From: Candidatus Omnitrophota bacterium
GTDB taxonomy: Bacteria; Omnitrophota; Gorgyraeia; Tantalellales; Tantalellaceae
Length of the DNA stretch: 12,177 nucleotides
Assembly (NCBI GenBank): GCA_023142805.1
Contig: JAGLIU010000057.1
Location: 1-12,177, forward strand
Reading direction: 5' to 3'
This document shows positions 1 to 6,238 of this stretch, piece after piece. The translations under genes and the position numbers were made by a program. Numbering within the stretch: the first letter of the stretch is position 1; each line of letters opens with the position of its first letter. The notes below the pieces were generated by a model. That model searched no databases, was not told where the DNA came from, and saw only the letters and a program-made list of their open reading frames with translations.

Positions 1-2841
1 CTTACAATAATAACATACCAATGGGTTCTGGTAACACACATTAACCGACAGATTAATGATTTTATCGCTCAAGAAATCAGATGATACGTCCGCGAAAAAA
101 GTGTTGTAGCTTTTATTTTCATCTAAAGAAAAACTGGTTTTAAAAGAAGGGTTGGTCGTATAATCAATATAATTATTTCCGGTATAATTATTATAAACCT
201 CGGTCTGATCATACATATTACGTCCATATATTACAAGATCGTTTTCTTCGTTTATTTTATATGTGTAATATACAACCTCTCCCTCCGGCAAAACAACTTT
301 TTCAAGTTTGCCGGCAAATTCTCCTGTCGTATAATATGTAAACATAGACCCTCCCGGAAATTTAGGATAAATATAGTTTGTGCCTTGTTCGTCATATTCA
401 TATATGGTTATCTCCCCCATGGTATTCTCTTCCAGAATAAGCCTGTCTCGCGCGTCATAAATATTTTTTACATTGTCGGAAAATAAAATAGTTTTATGTA
501 AAAGCTCACCGTTATTATCATATTCATAGGTAATGGTCTCCCCTTCCGACGACCTTACACAACTGAGCAGGTTCCCCGTATCCGCGTCATACTCATAGGT
601 TTCCAGGTCACTCCAGGCTTCTACATCTATATCACCACCATTAATAAACGTATATATCTGGGGATCCATTGAAATGTTTTCGAACACATACTCCGCTTCC
701 CCCCTTTCAGAACCTTTTTCATAAATATAAAAACTAACGTTATTATTTTCATTTCTCATCTCAAGTACATAAACAGTATCTTCCTCTATTGTTATATCTA
801 AAGGAGGATATTCTGTCTCGTTAATTCCTGTCTCCCGGCAATAGTTACATACCATGAGAGAAACAGATCCAGCGTAATACATTAAGTCTATGGAATGCAC
901 CCCATATGTAGACTCCGCGGAAAGATAATATTGAAGACTTTTCCAAGAAACATCACTATCAAAAAAAACCTCGGTGCGATGTATCGCGGATCCGATCATG
1001 AGATCATTGTGATCAGGCTCCATTGTCTTACTATAGAGATAAACACCATCAGAAGACGGATCTATGGAAACATCCAGATCAAGACCGCCAACATTGAACA
1101 TGGGATCCCCTTCGTTATCCTCCAATATGTACAACGCGGTCTCGGGTCTTTCTTCTCCCTCTTCGTAAATATAAACACCGACCCCATCATCCTGCCAAAC
1201 ATATTCAGCTATATAGAACGTATTGTCCCTTATTTCAAGATCCAGTTCTTCACAAATACGATCACTTTGATATGTCTGGTAGTCATACTCCCTGTATTTC
1301 AAAGATATACCCGTACCACTAATGGTAGTTGTAAAATTAACATATCTATCTCCGGACTGATAATATGTCAAACCAAGAACAACATAAGACCCGTTATCGC
1401 TATTTTCCAGATTAAATACCGTCTTGAATCGCGGATCCGTGGATCTATCAATGTAACTGGTCCCGCAATATTGAGGATAAATTCTCGTTTTATTATACAA
1501 AGATCTTTGTAACACTTTTAATACTCCTGAATCTGTTACGCTGTACTCATAACGTGAAACTTCGTCATCGGGAAAAATAGCTTTTTTTAAAAACCCTTCC
1601 GCGTCATATTCACCGATAGTTCCATCCACAGTCCCGACCGTTGTCCCCTTATATACCCCCTCAGCGTCATATACATATGTGTAAGTATTCTCTCCGTCAA
1701 AGATCTCTTCAAGCGTCCAATCATCCTCGTAGAAATAACTGTTGCCCTTTTCTTCCACCGTAATTTTACCGGTAACAAGGTCTTTGATATAATTAATTTC
1801 CTTTATAGTCTCTCCTGACACTACCGTTACTTGACATGAAGCAATCCCGCCCAGATCATCCATCACATATGTATAAGTAGACACTGTACCATCTGATCTT
1901 TCTGAAACCGCGAGCCGTCCCTCAGATATCATATGCTTCGTACCGTCAATATATTCCATTACAACATCCGTGATATTGCCCCGGGTGTCCAAAACAATAT
2001 CATTCATCATAGTACCGTCCACAAGCCTGACAGAACTTATATTTCCGTCTTCAACATAATATATATTACCTCCCTGCTCTATCTCTTTAAGAACCGCCTC
2101 CCCTTCCCGATTTTCATAACGATATACGGTACCGTCCATCTCGATTATCCGAGAAACAACACCATCGGAGCATTCCACCGTTTTACCGTTAAAATATTCC
2201 ACTCTATATAAGACACTATTCTCATCGTAATAAATAAATTTTTCATTATCCGTCACGATCGTCCGCGTAACATTACCTACAGCGTCTTTTTCATACGTAT
2301 AGGATTCTTCTTTACCATCGGGATACTCCACCGTAATAATATCTCCCTGATCATCATAATTAAATTGAACACCGGTAACATCGGTGATCGAGTTCACGAT
2401 ACCCGCGCGTATTACCATAATTCTATTGTCAGGATAAACTATATCGGCGTCAATTAACGCATTTTGTTCATCAAACACCATATTTTTTATAATACTACCG
2501 TCTGTTCTCTCTATTTCTTTCAGCTCACCGTTCTCGTATCGAATGATCTCACCATTCGCCCCGATCACACTAAGACTTATCCCCGGTTCTAAACTTTCCG
2601 ATGGAGTCTCGGACAAAGAAGTGTTATAAAGAATAAAATCTGATATCATTTGCTTATGTGAAACAAGTGATTCTAATGTGGAGTCTACAACTTGAGGCTC
2701 TACAGGATCCATGATCGTTGTCGTCGATAAAGGTATGGTATCCGTAATATCCGCTGCCCAGACGATCTGATTCCATAAAAATATCACGGCAACCGTTACC
2801 GAAATCATTTTGAAAAATATGTTAAACTTTTTGTTGAACAT
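1..2841 (-). CDS. Giant secreted RHS/YD-repeat protein, N-terminal 947 residues (gene runs off the left edge)
   Basis: The frame has no stop from the ATG at 2841 to base 1, so 947 codons are visible and the C-terminus is missing. AAGGAG (2850-2855) lies 8 nt before the ATG. Residues 1-29 look like a Sec signal peptide (Lys-rich start, hydrophobic core, cleavage after VWA). A short, probably helical segment follows, then YD-type repeats from about residue 90 (NYDDQG near 161, YTYVYDAEG, YEYDADTG at 749, YEYDNNG, YEYDEQG). Two beta-rich domains of about 148 residues sit in tandem at about 468-745 (compare VYIYEEGEERPE at 556 with FYIYEKGSERGE at 704). After more YD repeats, residues 851-902 repeat 423-474 without gaps (20 of 52 identical by my count) and open a third copy cut by the edge. 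YD proteins are typically exported surface or toxin-delivery scaffolds. No toxin or RHS core is visible. The role is unknown; surface adhesion or a glycan-binding scaffold is a guess. A leader RNA precedes it. Confidence 0.85.
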   Translation of the reverse strand, partial: MFNKKFNIFFKMISVTVAVIFLWNQIVWAADITDTIPLSTTTIMDPVEPQVVDSTLESLVSHKQMISDFILYNTSLSETPSESLEPGISLSVIGANGEIIRYENGELKEIERTDGSIIKNMVFDEQNALIDADIVYPDNRIMVIRAGIVNSITDVTGVQFNYDDQGDIITVEYPDGKEESYTYEKDAVGNVTRTIVTDNEKFIYYDENSVLYRVEYFNGKTVECSDGVVSRIIEMDGTVYRYENREGEAVLKEIEQGGNIYYVEDGNISSVRLVDGTMMNDIVLDTRGNITDVVMEYIDGTKHMISEGRLAVSERSDGTVSTYTYVMDDLGGIASCQVTVVSGETIKEINYIKDLVTGKITVEEKGNSYFYEDDWTLEEIFDGENTYTYVYDAEGVYKGTTVGTVDGTIGEYDAEGFLKKAIFPDDEVSRYEYSVTDSGVLKVLQRSLYNKTRIYPQYCGTSYIDRSTDPRFKTVFNLENSDNGSYVVLGLTYYQSGDRYVNFTTTISGTGISLKYREYDYQTYQSDRICEELDLEIRDNTFYIAEYVWQDDGVGVYIYEEGEERPETALYILEDNEGDPMFNVGGLDLDVSIDPSSDGVYLYSKTMEPDHNDLMIGSAIHRTEVFFDSDVSWKSLQYYLSAESTYGVHSIDLMYYAGSVSLMVCNYCRETGINETEYPPLDITIEEDTVYVLEMRNENNNVSFYIYEKGSERGEAEYVFENISMDPQIYTFINGGDIDVEAWSDLETYEYDADTGNLLSCVRSSEGETITYEYDNNGELLHKTILFSDNVKNIYDARDRLILEENTMGEITIYEYDEQGTNYIYPKFPGGSMFTYYTTGEFAGKLEKVVLPEGEVVYYTYKINEENDLVIYGRNMYDQTEVYNNYTGNNYIDYTTNPSFKTSFSLDENKSYNTFFADVSSDFLSDKIINLSVNVCYQNPLVCYYCK

Positions 2842-2894
2842 TTTTTCGTCTCCTTGTTTTGTTTTTTAGCTCTCTCTACTAAAAAAATTACAAT

Positions 2895-2957
2895 AAAAAA
2901 ACCGGACTGCCAAACAACACACAATTAATTTGTGTGTTCAATAGTTTAGCAGCCCGG
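2895..2957 (-). terminator. Strong intrinsic terminator in the leader of the YD-repeat gene
   Basis: Read on the minus strand, a 14-bp stem (2944-2957 with 2902-2915, two G-U pairs) is extended by a perfect 9-bp stem (2930-2938 with 2916-2924) around a 5-nt loop. The two stems are separated only by a 5-nt one-sided bulge, and seven U residues follow (2901-2895). It lies between the putative promoter and the gene start, about 54 nt before the ATG, so it must be bypassed for the gene to be expressed. Its 5' arm includes most of the 3' strand of the candidate aptamer, which argues for attenuation rather than simple termination of an upstream gene. Confidence 0.85.
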
Positions 2958-3055
2958 CTGAGCGCTACTTCCCGTCCAAACTTCGGAAAGCAGCGTTTGG
3001 ATAGCACCCGTGGCTTTGTGTCCCTATGTCACCATCCCGGTTCATTCCCCGGTCT
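2949..3055 (-). promoter_or_regulatory. Candidate riboswitch aptamer, resembling cyclic-di-GMP-I (GEMM)
   Basis: On the minus strand the segment GGGACACAAAGCCACGGG (3024-3007) closely matches the conserved GEMM-I core GGGACGCAAAGC..cGGG. Just before it a small hairpin AUG-GUGA-CAU (3035-3026) carries a GNRA tetraloop, where that class has its P1b hairpin. After it a second helix forms (GCUA/UAGC at 3005-3002 and 2967-2964; UCCAAAC/GUUUGGA at 3001-2995 and 2981-2975). The end, AGCCGGGCUGC (2959-2949), resembles the GEMM 3' strand AGCCGGGUUGCC. I could not find the usual GGCAA partner that closes P1a; the corresponding 5' bases read GGGAAUGAACC. It is therefore either a divergent member or a related class. 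Overlap with the terminator suggests ligand binding promotes readthrough. A structured regulatory leader is well supported; the ligand is less sure. Confidence 0.55.
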
Positions 3056-3107
3056 CCGCTTAAAGCGGAAAGGTTTACTTTTTTCACATATCCCAATGAG
3101 CGTTTTC

Positions 3108-3136
3108 AACTTAACATGCTTTTTCTTTTTTGTCAA
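3108..3136 (-). promoter_or_regulatory. Putative sigma-70-type promoter for the leader RNA and YD-repeat gene
   Basis: A perfect -35 box TTGACA (3136-3131, minus strand) is followed after 17 nt by TAAGTT (3113-3108), a weak -10 matching TATAAT at three positions. This predicts a start near 3101 and a leader of about 260 nt containing the aptamer and terminator. The -35 is convincing; the -10 is not. Confidence 0.4.
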
Positions 3137-3244
3137 CATTTCTTTCTTTTTTCCAAAAAGCCAGTTTTTAACATTCTTCAGCCCGGGGAAAATTCGTTTG
3201 CTGAAAATTTAACAACCCTCTAAAAAAGTAATCTACGGATATCC

Positions 3245-3615
3245 AGATCCCTCGACTTCATTCCTCGCTATCGCTCGTCATTCCACTCGGGATGACAATG
3301 GGGGTGGGGTCTATTCCCCATTATCAAATATCATTCCGCTCAGAATCGACAATGGGGTTGGGATCCATTCCCCGCTATTGGCTATCACTCCGAATTGTCC
3401 CGAGGGCAGATTAGAAAACTCGACGGACGAAATAACCCCGGGGCTGAACTTTGTTTCTCGCTATCGGTCGTCACTCCGGAATTGTCAGAATACCTTATGA
3501 AAAGACAACATTAAGGTCAGCCTCTTAAGTTTTGCGTCAATCCAAATGTGTGGTTATGACAAACCCAGAATTGTCATTCCGAGAGAATGGGCAACGCGAA
3601 TGAGTCGAGGGATCT
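3245..3615. repeat. Intergenic repeat element bounded by 13-bp perfect inverted repeats (MITE-like)
   Basis: The ends are agatccctcgact (3245-3257) and its exact complement (3603-3615). The left part holds degenerate direct repeats of roughly 53 nt with the theme attcc-tcgctat-gtcattcc-actcggaatgacaatgggg: copies start near 3259, 3313, 3366 and 3453, the last two shortened. No coding potential is evident on either strand. The pentamer gatat occurs just outside both ends (3238-3242, 3616-3620, with a 2-nt offset on the left), a possible but weak target duplication. The same 13-mer recurs at 9832 and, with one mismatch, at 5942, so this is a dispersed family. Whether it is mobile is inference. 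Confidence 0.6.
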
Positions 3616-3800
3616 GATATTTTCCATTTTTAAATTTCTGTTTTCCAAAATCCTATTAGACCAATCCCACACACCACATACTATATACCACATACTACAT
3701 ACCATTCCCTTGTATTTTCAAGGGAATATGCTATATTATTAATATAAATAGCATTATAATAAATACCATTACCAATACCAACTGGATCAGGTATCAACAT
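3616..3800. other. AT-rich intergenic stretch with short repeats and two inverted repeats
   Basis: This stretch holds two direct copies of a 14-mer (ccacatactatata at 3674, ccacatactacata at 3688). A perfect 9-bp inverted repeat follows (attcccttg 3704-3712, caagggaat 3719-3727, 6-nt loop), then a 7-bp inverted repeat (atgctat 3728-3734, atagcat 3748-3754). Neither hairpin has a T-run, so they are not typical terminators. The AT-rich block just after them probably holds the promoter of the gene at 3801. Confidence 0.5.
3710..3760 (+). promoter_or_regulatory. Possible promoter of the small secreted-protein gene at 3801
   Basis: TTGTAT (3710-3715) and TATATT (3732-3737) lie 16 nt apart. A perfect TATAAT (3755-3760) is also present 40 nt before the ATG but lacks a good -35 box. 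AT-rich sequence makes chance matches likely, so the exact start is uncertain. Confidence 0.25.
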
Positions 3801-4298
3801 ATGCTTAAAAAAATAATCGTATCATTGATAATACTCTCGACTAGTCTCTCTTGCGGTATCAAAGTATCCGCTGAAGATTTCAACCAGATAGAAAAGCTCT
3901 TTTCTTTACGAACGGCTATAACCGATCAGGGTATAATGCTTCCTGAAAAGATAAAAAGCGTCCAGGGTAATGATGTCAGAACTCTCGAACGTATATTTGA
4001 AATGGAAACTTCGGTCCTTACTACTATCGAAGCTTACTTTAGAATACTTATGATCGCGGTCTCTACTAAAAGTGAGACTAATCCTGAAACCATAAAAATT
4101 CTGAACGGATGGCTGGAATTCATCGAAAGCCAGTGCGGATTTGATATCAACTATCTCAATGAAGCTTTAAAAGAAACTTCAAACCCGGATGTAATTGAAC
4201 AAATAAATATCGCTAAAAGAAATTCTGAAAATCTCGCTGAAATAGTTGAGAAAAGTGTTAAAGAAAATAACAACTTGATAGGTAAAACTATAGAATAA
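3801..4298 (+). CDS. Small secreted, mostly helical protein of unknown function (165 aa)
   Basis: I do not recognise this protein. Residues 1-24 form a clear Sec signal peptide (MLKK start, hydrophobic stretch I5-L16, VSA cleavage before E25). Cys18 lies within the signal but the residues before it (SLS) make a poor lipobox, so a lipoprotein is less likely. The mature part of about 141 residues is charged and looks alpha-helical throughout, with one Cys (C112) and no further membrane segment. It should be periplasmic or exported. The ribosome binding site is weak (CAGG at 3788-3791). It stands alone on the plus strand, converging with another small secreted protein gene whose stop is 8 bp away; the two are not similar in sequence. 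Confidence 0.7.
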   Translation: MLKKIIVSLIILSTSLSCGIKVSAEDFNQIEKLFSLRTAITDQGIMLPEKIKSVQGNDVRTLERIFEMETSVLTTIEAYFRILMIAVSTKSETNPETIKILNGWLEFIESQCGFDINYLNEALKETSNPDVIEQINIAKRNSENLAEIVEKSVKENNNLIGKTIE

Positions 4299-4311
4299 CC
4301 CGAAAGTTATT
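4294..4311. terminator. Small hairpin between convergent genes
   Basis: AATAAC (4294-4299) pairs with GTTATT (4306-4311) around a 6-nt loop. The stem includes stop-codon bases of both convergent genes. It is short and lacks a clean T-run on the plus strand, so any bidirectional terminator role is tentative. Confidence 0.25.
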
Positions 4312-4723
4312 TCTTCCCTTCTTCTATCTTACTTTCAATATCCTCAAGATCAAATCTGGACTCGGGCGGACAAGTGCCGTTCATTAACGGCTGAGGTGCC
4401 CATGACTGCATGGTATCAATATCTTTGATCGCGTCTTTTATAACCGCTTCAAGTTTATGACCAAGCCGGTCAATATATTTACCGTTTGCTATTGTTTCTA
4501 AAGTTTCCTTTTTGTCAAAATCAAGGGGTATTCCCATCGCCTTCTTCAACACGTCTGTTTCCTGATTCATCTCCAGGAGCAACGCTTGTTTTCTTTGCAT
4601 TCTAGCCACATATTTAGAATCGGATGGAACAGATAATGCTTCCACTGTTTCGGAAAGCACAACCGTTACAGAAAATGTAATGGCTAACGATGTAATTATT
4701 ATAGTTCTCACAACTCTAAACAT
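4307..4723 (-). CDS. Small secreted protein of unknown function (138 aa)
   Basis: I do not recognise this protein. The start is supported by AGGAAGGTG placed 5 nt before the ATG at 4723. Residues 1-24 or 1-29 form a signal peptide (MFRVVR, hydrophobic I8-L23, cleavage after VLS or VEA). The mature chain is hydrophilic and largely helical: basic/Gln-rich around residues 37-50, then two likely helices to about residue 107, a short Trp/Pro-rich linker (W108, P110, P112) and one Cys (C118), ending in a charged tail. There are no catalytic motifs. It should act outside the cytoplasm. It converges with the other small secreted protein gene at 3801 and is separated from fabD by 228 bp. Confidence 0.7.
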   Translation of the reverse strand: MFRVVRTIIITSLAITFSVTVVLSETVEALSVPSDSKYVARMQRKQALLLEMNQETDVLKKAMGIPLDFDKKETLETIANGKYIDRLGHKLEAVIKDAIKDIDTMQSWAPQPLMNGTCPPESRFDLEDIESKIEEGKK

Positions 4724-4821
4724 GTTTCACCTTCCTATATATATGCTTCCACTACATATTAAATTGTTTTTAAAAGCCATAAATTAGTGGCCAAAAAAAA
4801 ACCCTCTTCTCGCACATCCTT

Positions 4822-4850
4822 AGTATACCACAAATATTAGTATTTTGAAA
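4822..4850 (-). promoter_or_regulatory. Possible promoter of the 138-aa secreted protein gene
   Basis: TATACT (4827-4822, minus strand) matches five of six -10 positions, with TTTCAA (4850-4845) 17 nt upstream as a poor -35. The leader would be about 90 nt and contains a run of nine U residues (4801-4793) with no obvious hairpin before it. Confidence 0.35.
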
Positions 4851-4930
4851 AGTAAGTAAGCAAGCTTTTTTATTTTTAACAATAAGCGTAAAACATGCCC
4901 ATCACATGTTCATTTAAGCATTGTAAATGT

Positions 4931-4950
4931 AATAAATCGGAAGATTTACT
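4931..4950 (-). terminator. Hairpin just after fabD, possible weak terminator
   Basis: An 8-bp stem (AGTAAATC with GATTTATT, one G-U pair) closes a 4-nt loop just downstream of the fabD stop. The sequence after it is T-rich but interrupted. It marks a plausible 3' end for the fab operon transcript. Confidence 0.35.
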
Positions 4951-4951
4951 A

Positions 4952-5920
4952 TTAATCTAGAAGCGCTGATATATCATCTAAACTATGGATAGGAACTACG
5001 TTAAGAGTACTATCTATCTTTCTTATAAGCCCTTTAAGCACCGTTCCCGGGCCTATTTCCAGATAGTCTGTGATTCCGAGTAAAGCGGCTTTTTTTACTG
5101 ATGCTTCCCATAATGTTCTGTTATCAAGCTGATCCGCAAGATTTGTTTTTATTTTTTCTGGGTCAGAGTTTATTTCCGCGTCGATATTGCTTATAAAATC
5201 AATAACCGGTTCATTTATAGAAATATTTTTCAGAAAAACTTTCAACTTTTCTTTAGCGTCTCTCATAAGTTCCGAATGAAACCCTCCGCTTATTTTTAAC
5301 ATGATCGCGCGTTTCGCGCCTTTATCTTTGGCTATATCAGCCGCCAGTTCCACTTTAGTCGCGTATCCGGAAATAACAACCTGTCCGGGACAATTAAGAT
5401 TCGCTACCTGACACCCTATCCCCATACAGATATCTTCTACTTCTTTAAGATCAAGCCCCATAATGGAGGCCATTTTACCCGGTTCTTTTTGGGAGGCTTC
5501 TTCCATGAACTTCCCCCGATTTTCCACAAACTTCAAGCCTTCTTCAAATGTCATGGCTCCTGCCGCGACAAGCGCTGTGGGTTCTCCCAAACTAAGCCCC
5601 ATTGACACCATCCCGATAGACTTAATATCTTCAGGAGAAAATATTTCCCTACCCTCTTCCCCGACAGGCCCACCTTTGAGTTTTTCGACCAGAACATTTA
5701 ACGTAGCTATACTTGTCGTAAATATAGCGGGTTGACTGTTCGCGGTAGACTCAAGTTCGTCTTCAGGTCCTTCAAAACATATCTTCTTTATATCCCGACC
5801 CAACACTTCATTAGCACGGTCAAAAACCCACTTTGCGGCAGGCGCGAATTCATAAAGTTTTTTACCCATACCAACTTTTTGTGATCCCTGTCCAGGAAAT
5901 AATAACCCGTATTTTTTCAT
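4952..5920 (-). CDS. fabD: Malonyl-CoA:ACP transacylase
   Basis: This enzyme transfers malonyl from CoA to acyl carrier protein, supplying the extender unit for type II fatty acid synthesis in the cytoplasm. At 322 aa it is slightly longer than the usual 305-315. Visible motifs are GQGSQ (10-14), the nucleophile Ser110 in GLSLGE, Arg135 in NRGKFM, NCPGQVVISG (176-185) and His215 in GGFHSELM, all as expected. The residue before the nucleophile is Leu109 (codon CTT), where many bacterial enzymes have His (GHSLGE). I recall GLSLGE from plant plastid and Chlamydia enzymes, so activity is likely retained. AAGGAG lies before the ATG. The gene is last in the minus-strand cluster, after fabH but separated from it by 318 bp of palindromic repeats. 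acpP and fabG do not follow. Confidence 0.95.
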   Translation of the reverse strand: MKKYGLLFPGQGSQKVGMGKKLYEFAPAAKWVFDRANEVLGRDIKKICFEGPEDELESTANSQPAIFTTSIATLNVLVEKLKGGPVGEEGREIFSPEDIKSIGMVSMGLSLGEPTALVAAGAMTFEEGLKFVENRGKFMEEASQKEPGKMASIMGLDLKEVEDICMGIGCQVANLNCPGQVVISGYATKVELAADIAKDKGAKRAIMLKISGGFHSELMRDAKEKLKVFLKNISINEPVIDFISNIDAEINSDPEKIKTNLADQLDNRTLWEASVKKAALLGITDYLEIGPGTVLKGLIRKIDSTLNVVPIHSLDDISALLD

Positions 5921-5941
5921 TTGTTTCTACTCCTTGTTAAT

Positions 5942-5984
5942 AGATCCCTAGACTCCTCTGCTCCGCTAAAACTTCGCAAAAGTC
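5942..5984. repeat. Degenerate copy of the 13-mer/hairpin repeat
   Basis: It begins with agatccctagact (one mismatch to the 13-mer at 3245 and 9832) and continues with a stretch closely matching 9845-9874. The gact...agtc ends and a gctccgc/cttcgc theme give an imperfect hairpin. It lies 21 bp upstream of the fabD start codon, within the likely mRNA leader. Confidence 0.6.
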
Positions 5985-6042
5985 GGCCGAAAAGGCAAAG
6001 ACCGGGCTCTGCCTCTACTCTTTACTGTCCGGTTTTAAATAG

Positions 6043-6109
6043 ACCCGGAGTGGTGTTTCTCGCGCAGTTCCGCAGGCCAAAGACCGAGGACTGTTTGAGC
6101 ACGAAACAC
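6043..6109. repeat. Repeat unit 1 of the long-hairpin family
   Basis: This 67-bp unit matches 6144-6210 at 64 of 67 positions by direct comparison. It starts acccggagtgg and includes gcagttccgcaggcc. Unlike unit 2 it lacks the terminal ccactccgggt half, so it cannot form the long outer stem and looks like a truncated copy. No gene is credible across it. Confidence 0.75.
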
Positions 6110-6133
6110 TATCCTCTCTATCCCGCTTGTTCG

Positions 6134-6230
6134 TTTCTCAAAAACCCGGAGTGGTGTTTCGCGCGCAGTTCCGCAGGCCAAAGGCCGAGGACTGTTTGAG
6201 CACGAAATACCACTCCGGGTTTTTGAGAAA
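6134..6230. repeat. 97-bp palindromic element between fabH and fabD
   Basis: The arms 6134-6161 and 6203-6230 are 28-bp inverted repeats with a single mismatch. The 41-bp centre holds a smaller palindrome (ggcc-aaa-ggcc) flanked by cagt/actg. As RNA it forms one long hairpin, 8 nt after the fabH stop codon. The GC-rich outer stem is followed by five T residues on both strands, so it may end or attenuate transcription in either direction, or stabilise the fabH message. A related sequence starts at 12125. Confidence 0.8.
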
Positions 6231-6238
6231 CACAAGTC

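Noticed and set aside
895..1512. A 205-codon open frame on the plus strand
   Set aside because: It lies wholly antisense to the YD-repeat coding frame, has no ribosome binding site and encodes an Ile/Thr/Arg-rich sequence without domain features. The minus frame shows real repeats and motifs.
2934..3223. Open frames of 65-92 codons on the plus strand opposite the leader RNA
   Set aside because: They cover the aptamer and terminator hairpins; their sequence is low-complexity Phe/Leu and explained by the minus-strand RNA structure.
6043..6210. Possible CRISPR array from the two similar units
   Set aside because: Only two 67-bp copies, too long for CRISPR repeats, with palindromic completion and no regular spacers or cas genes.
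5921..6235. Open frames of 66-92 codons on both strands between fabH and fabD
   Set aside because: They are made of the 67-bp duplicated palindromic repeat, so the protein repeats are a by-product of DNA repeats.
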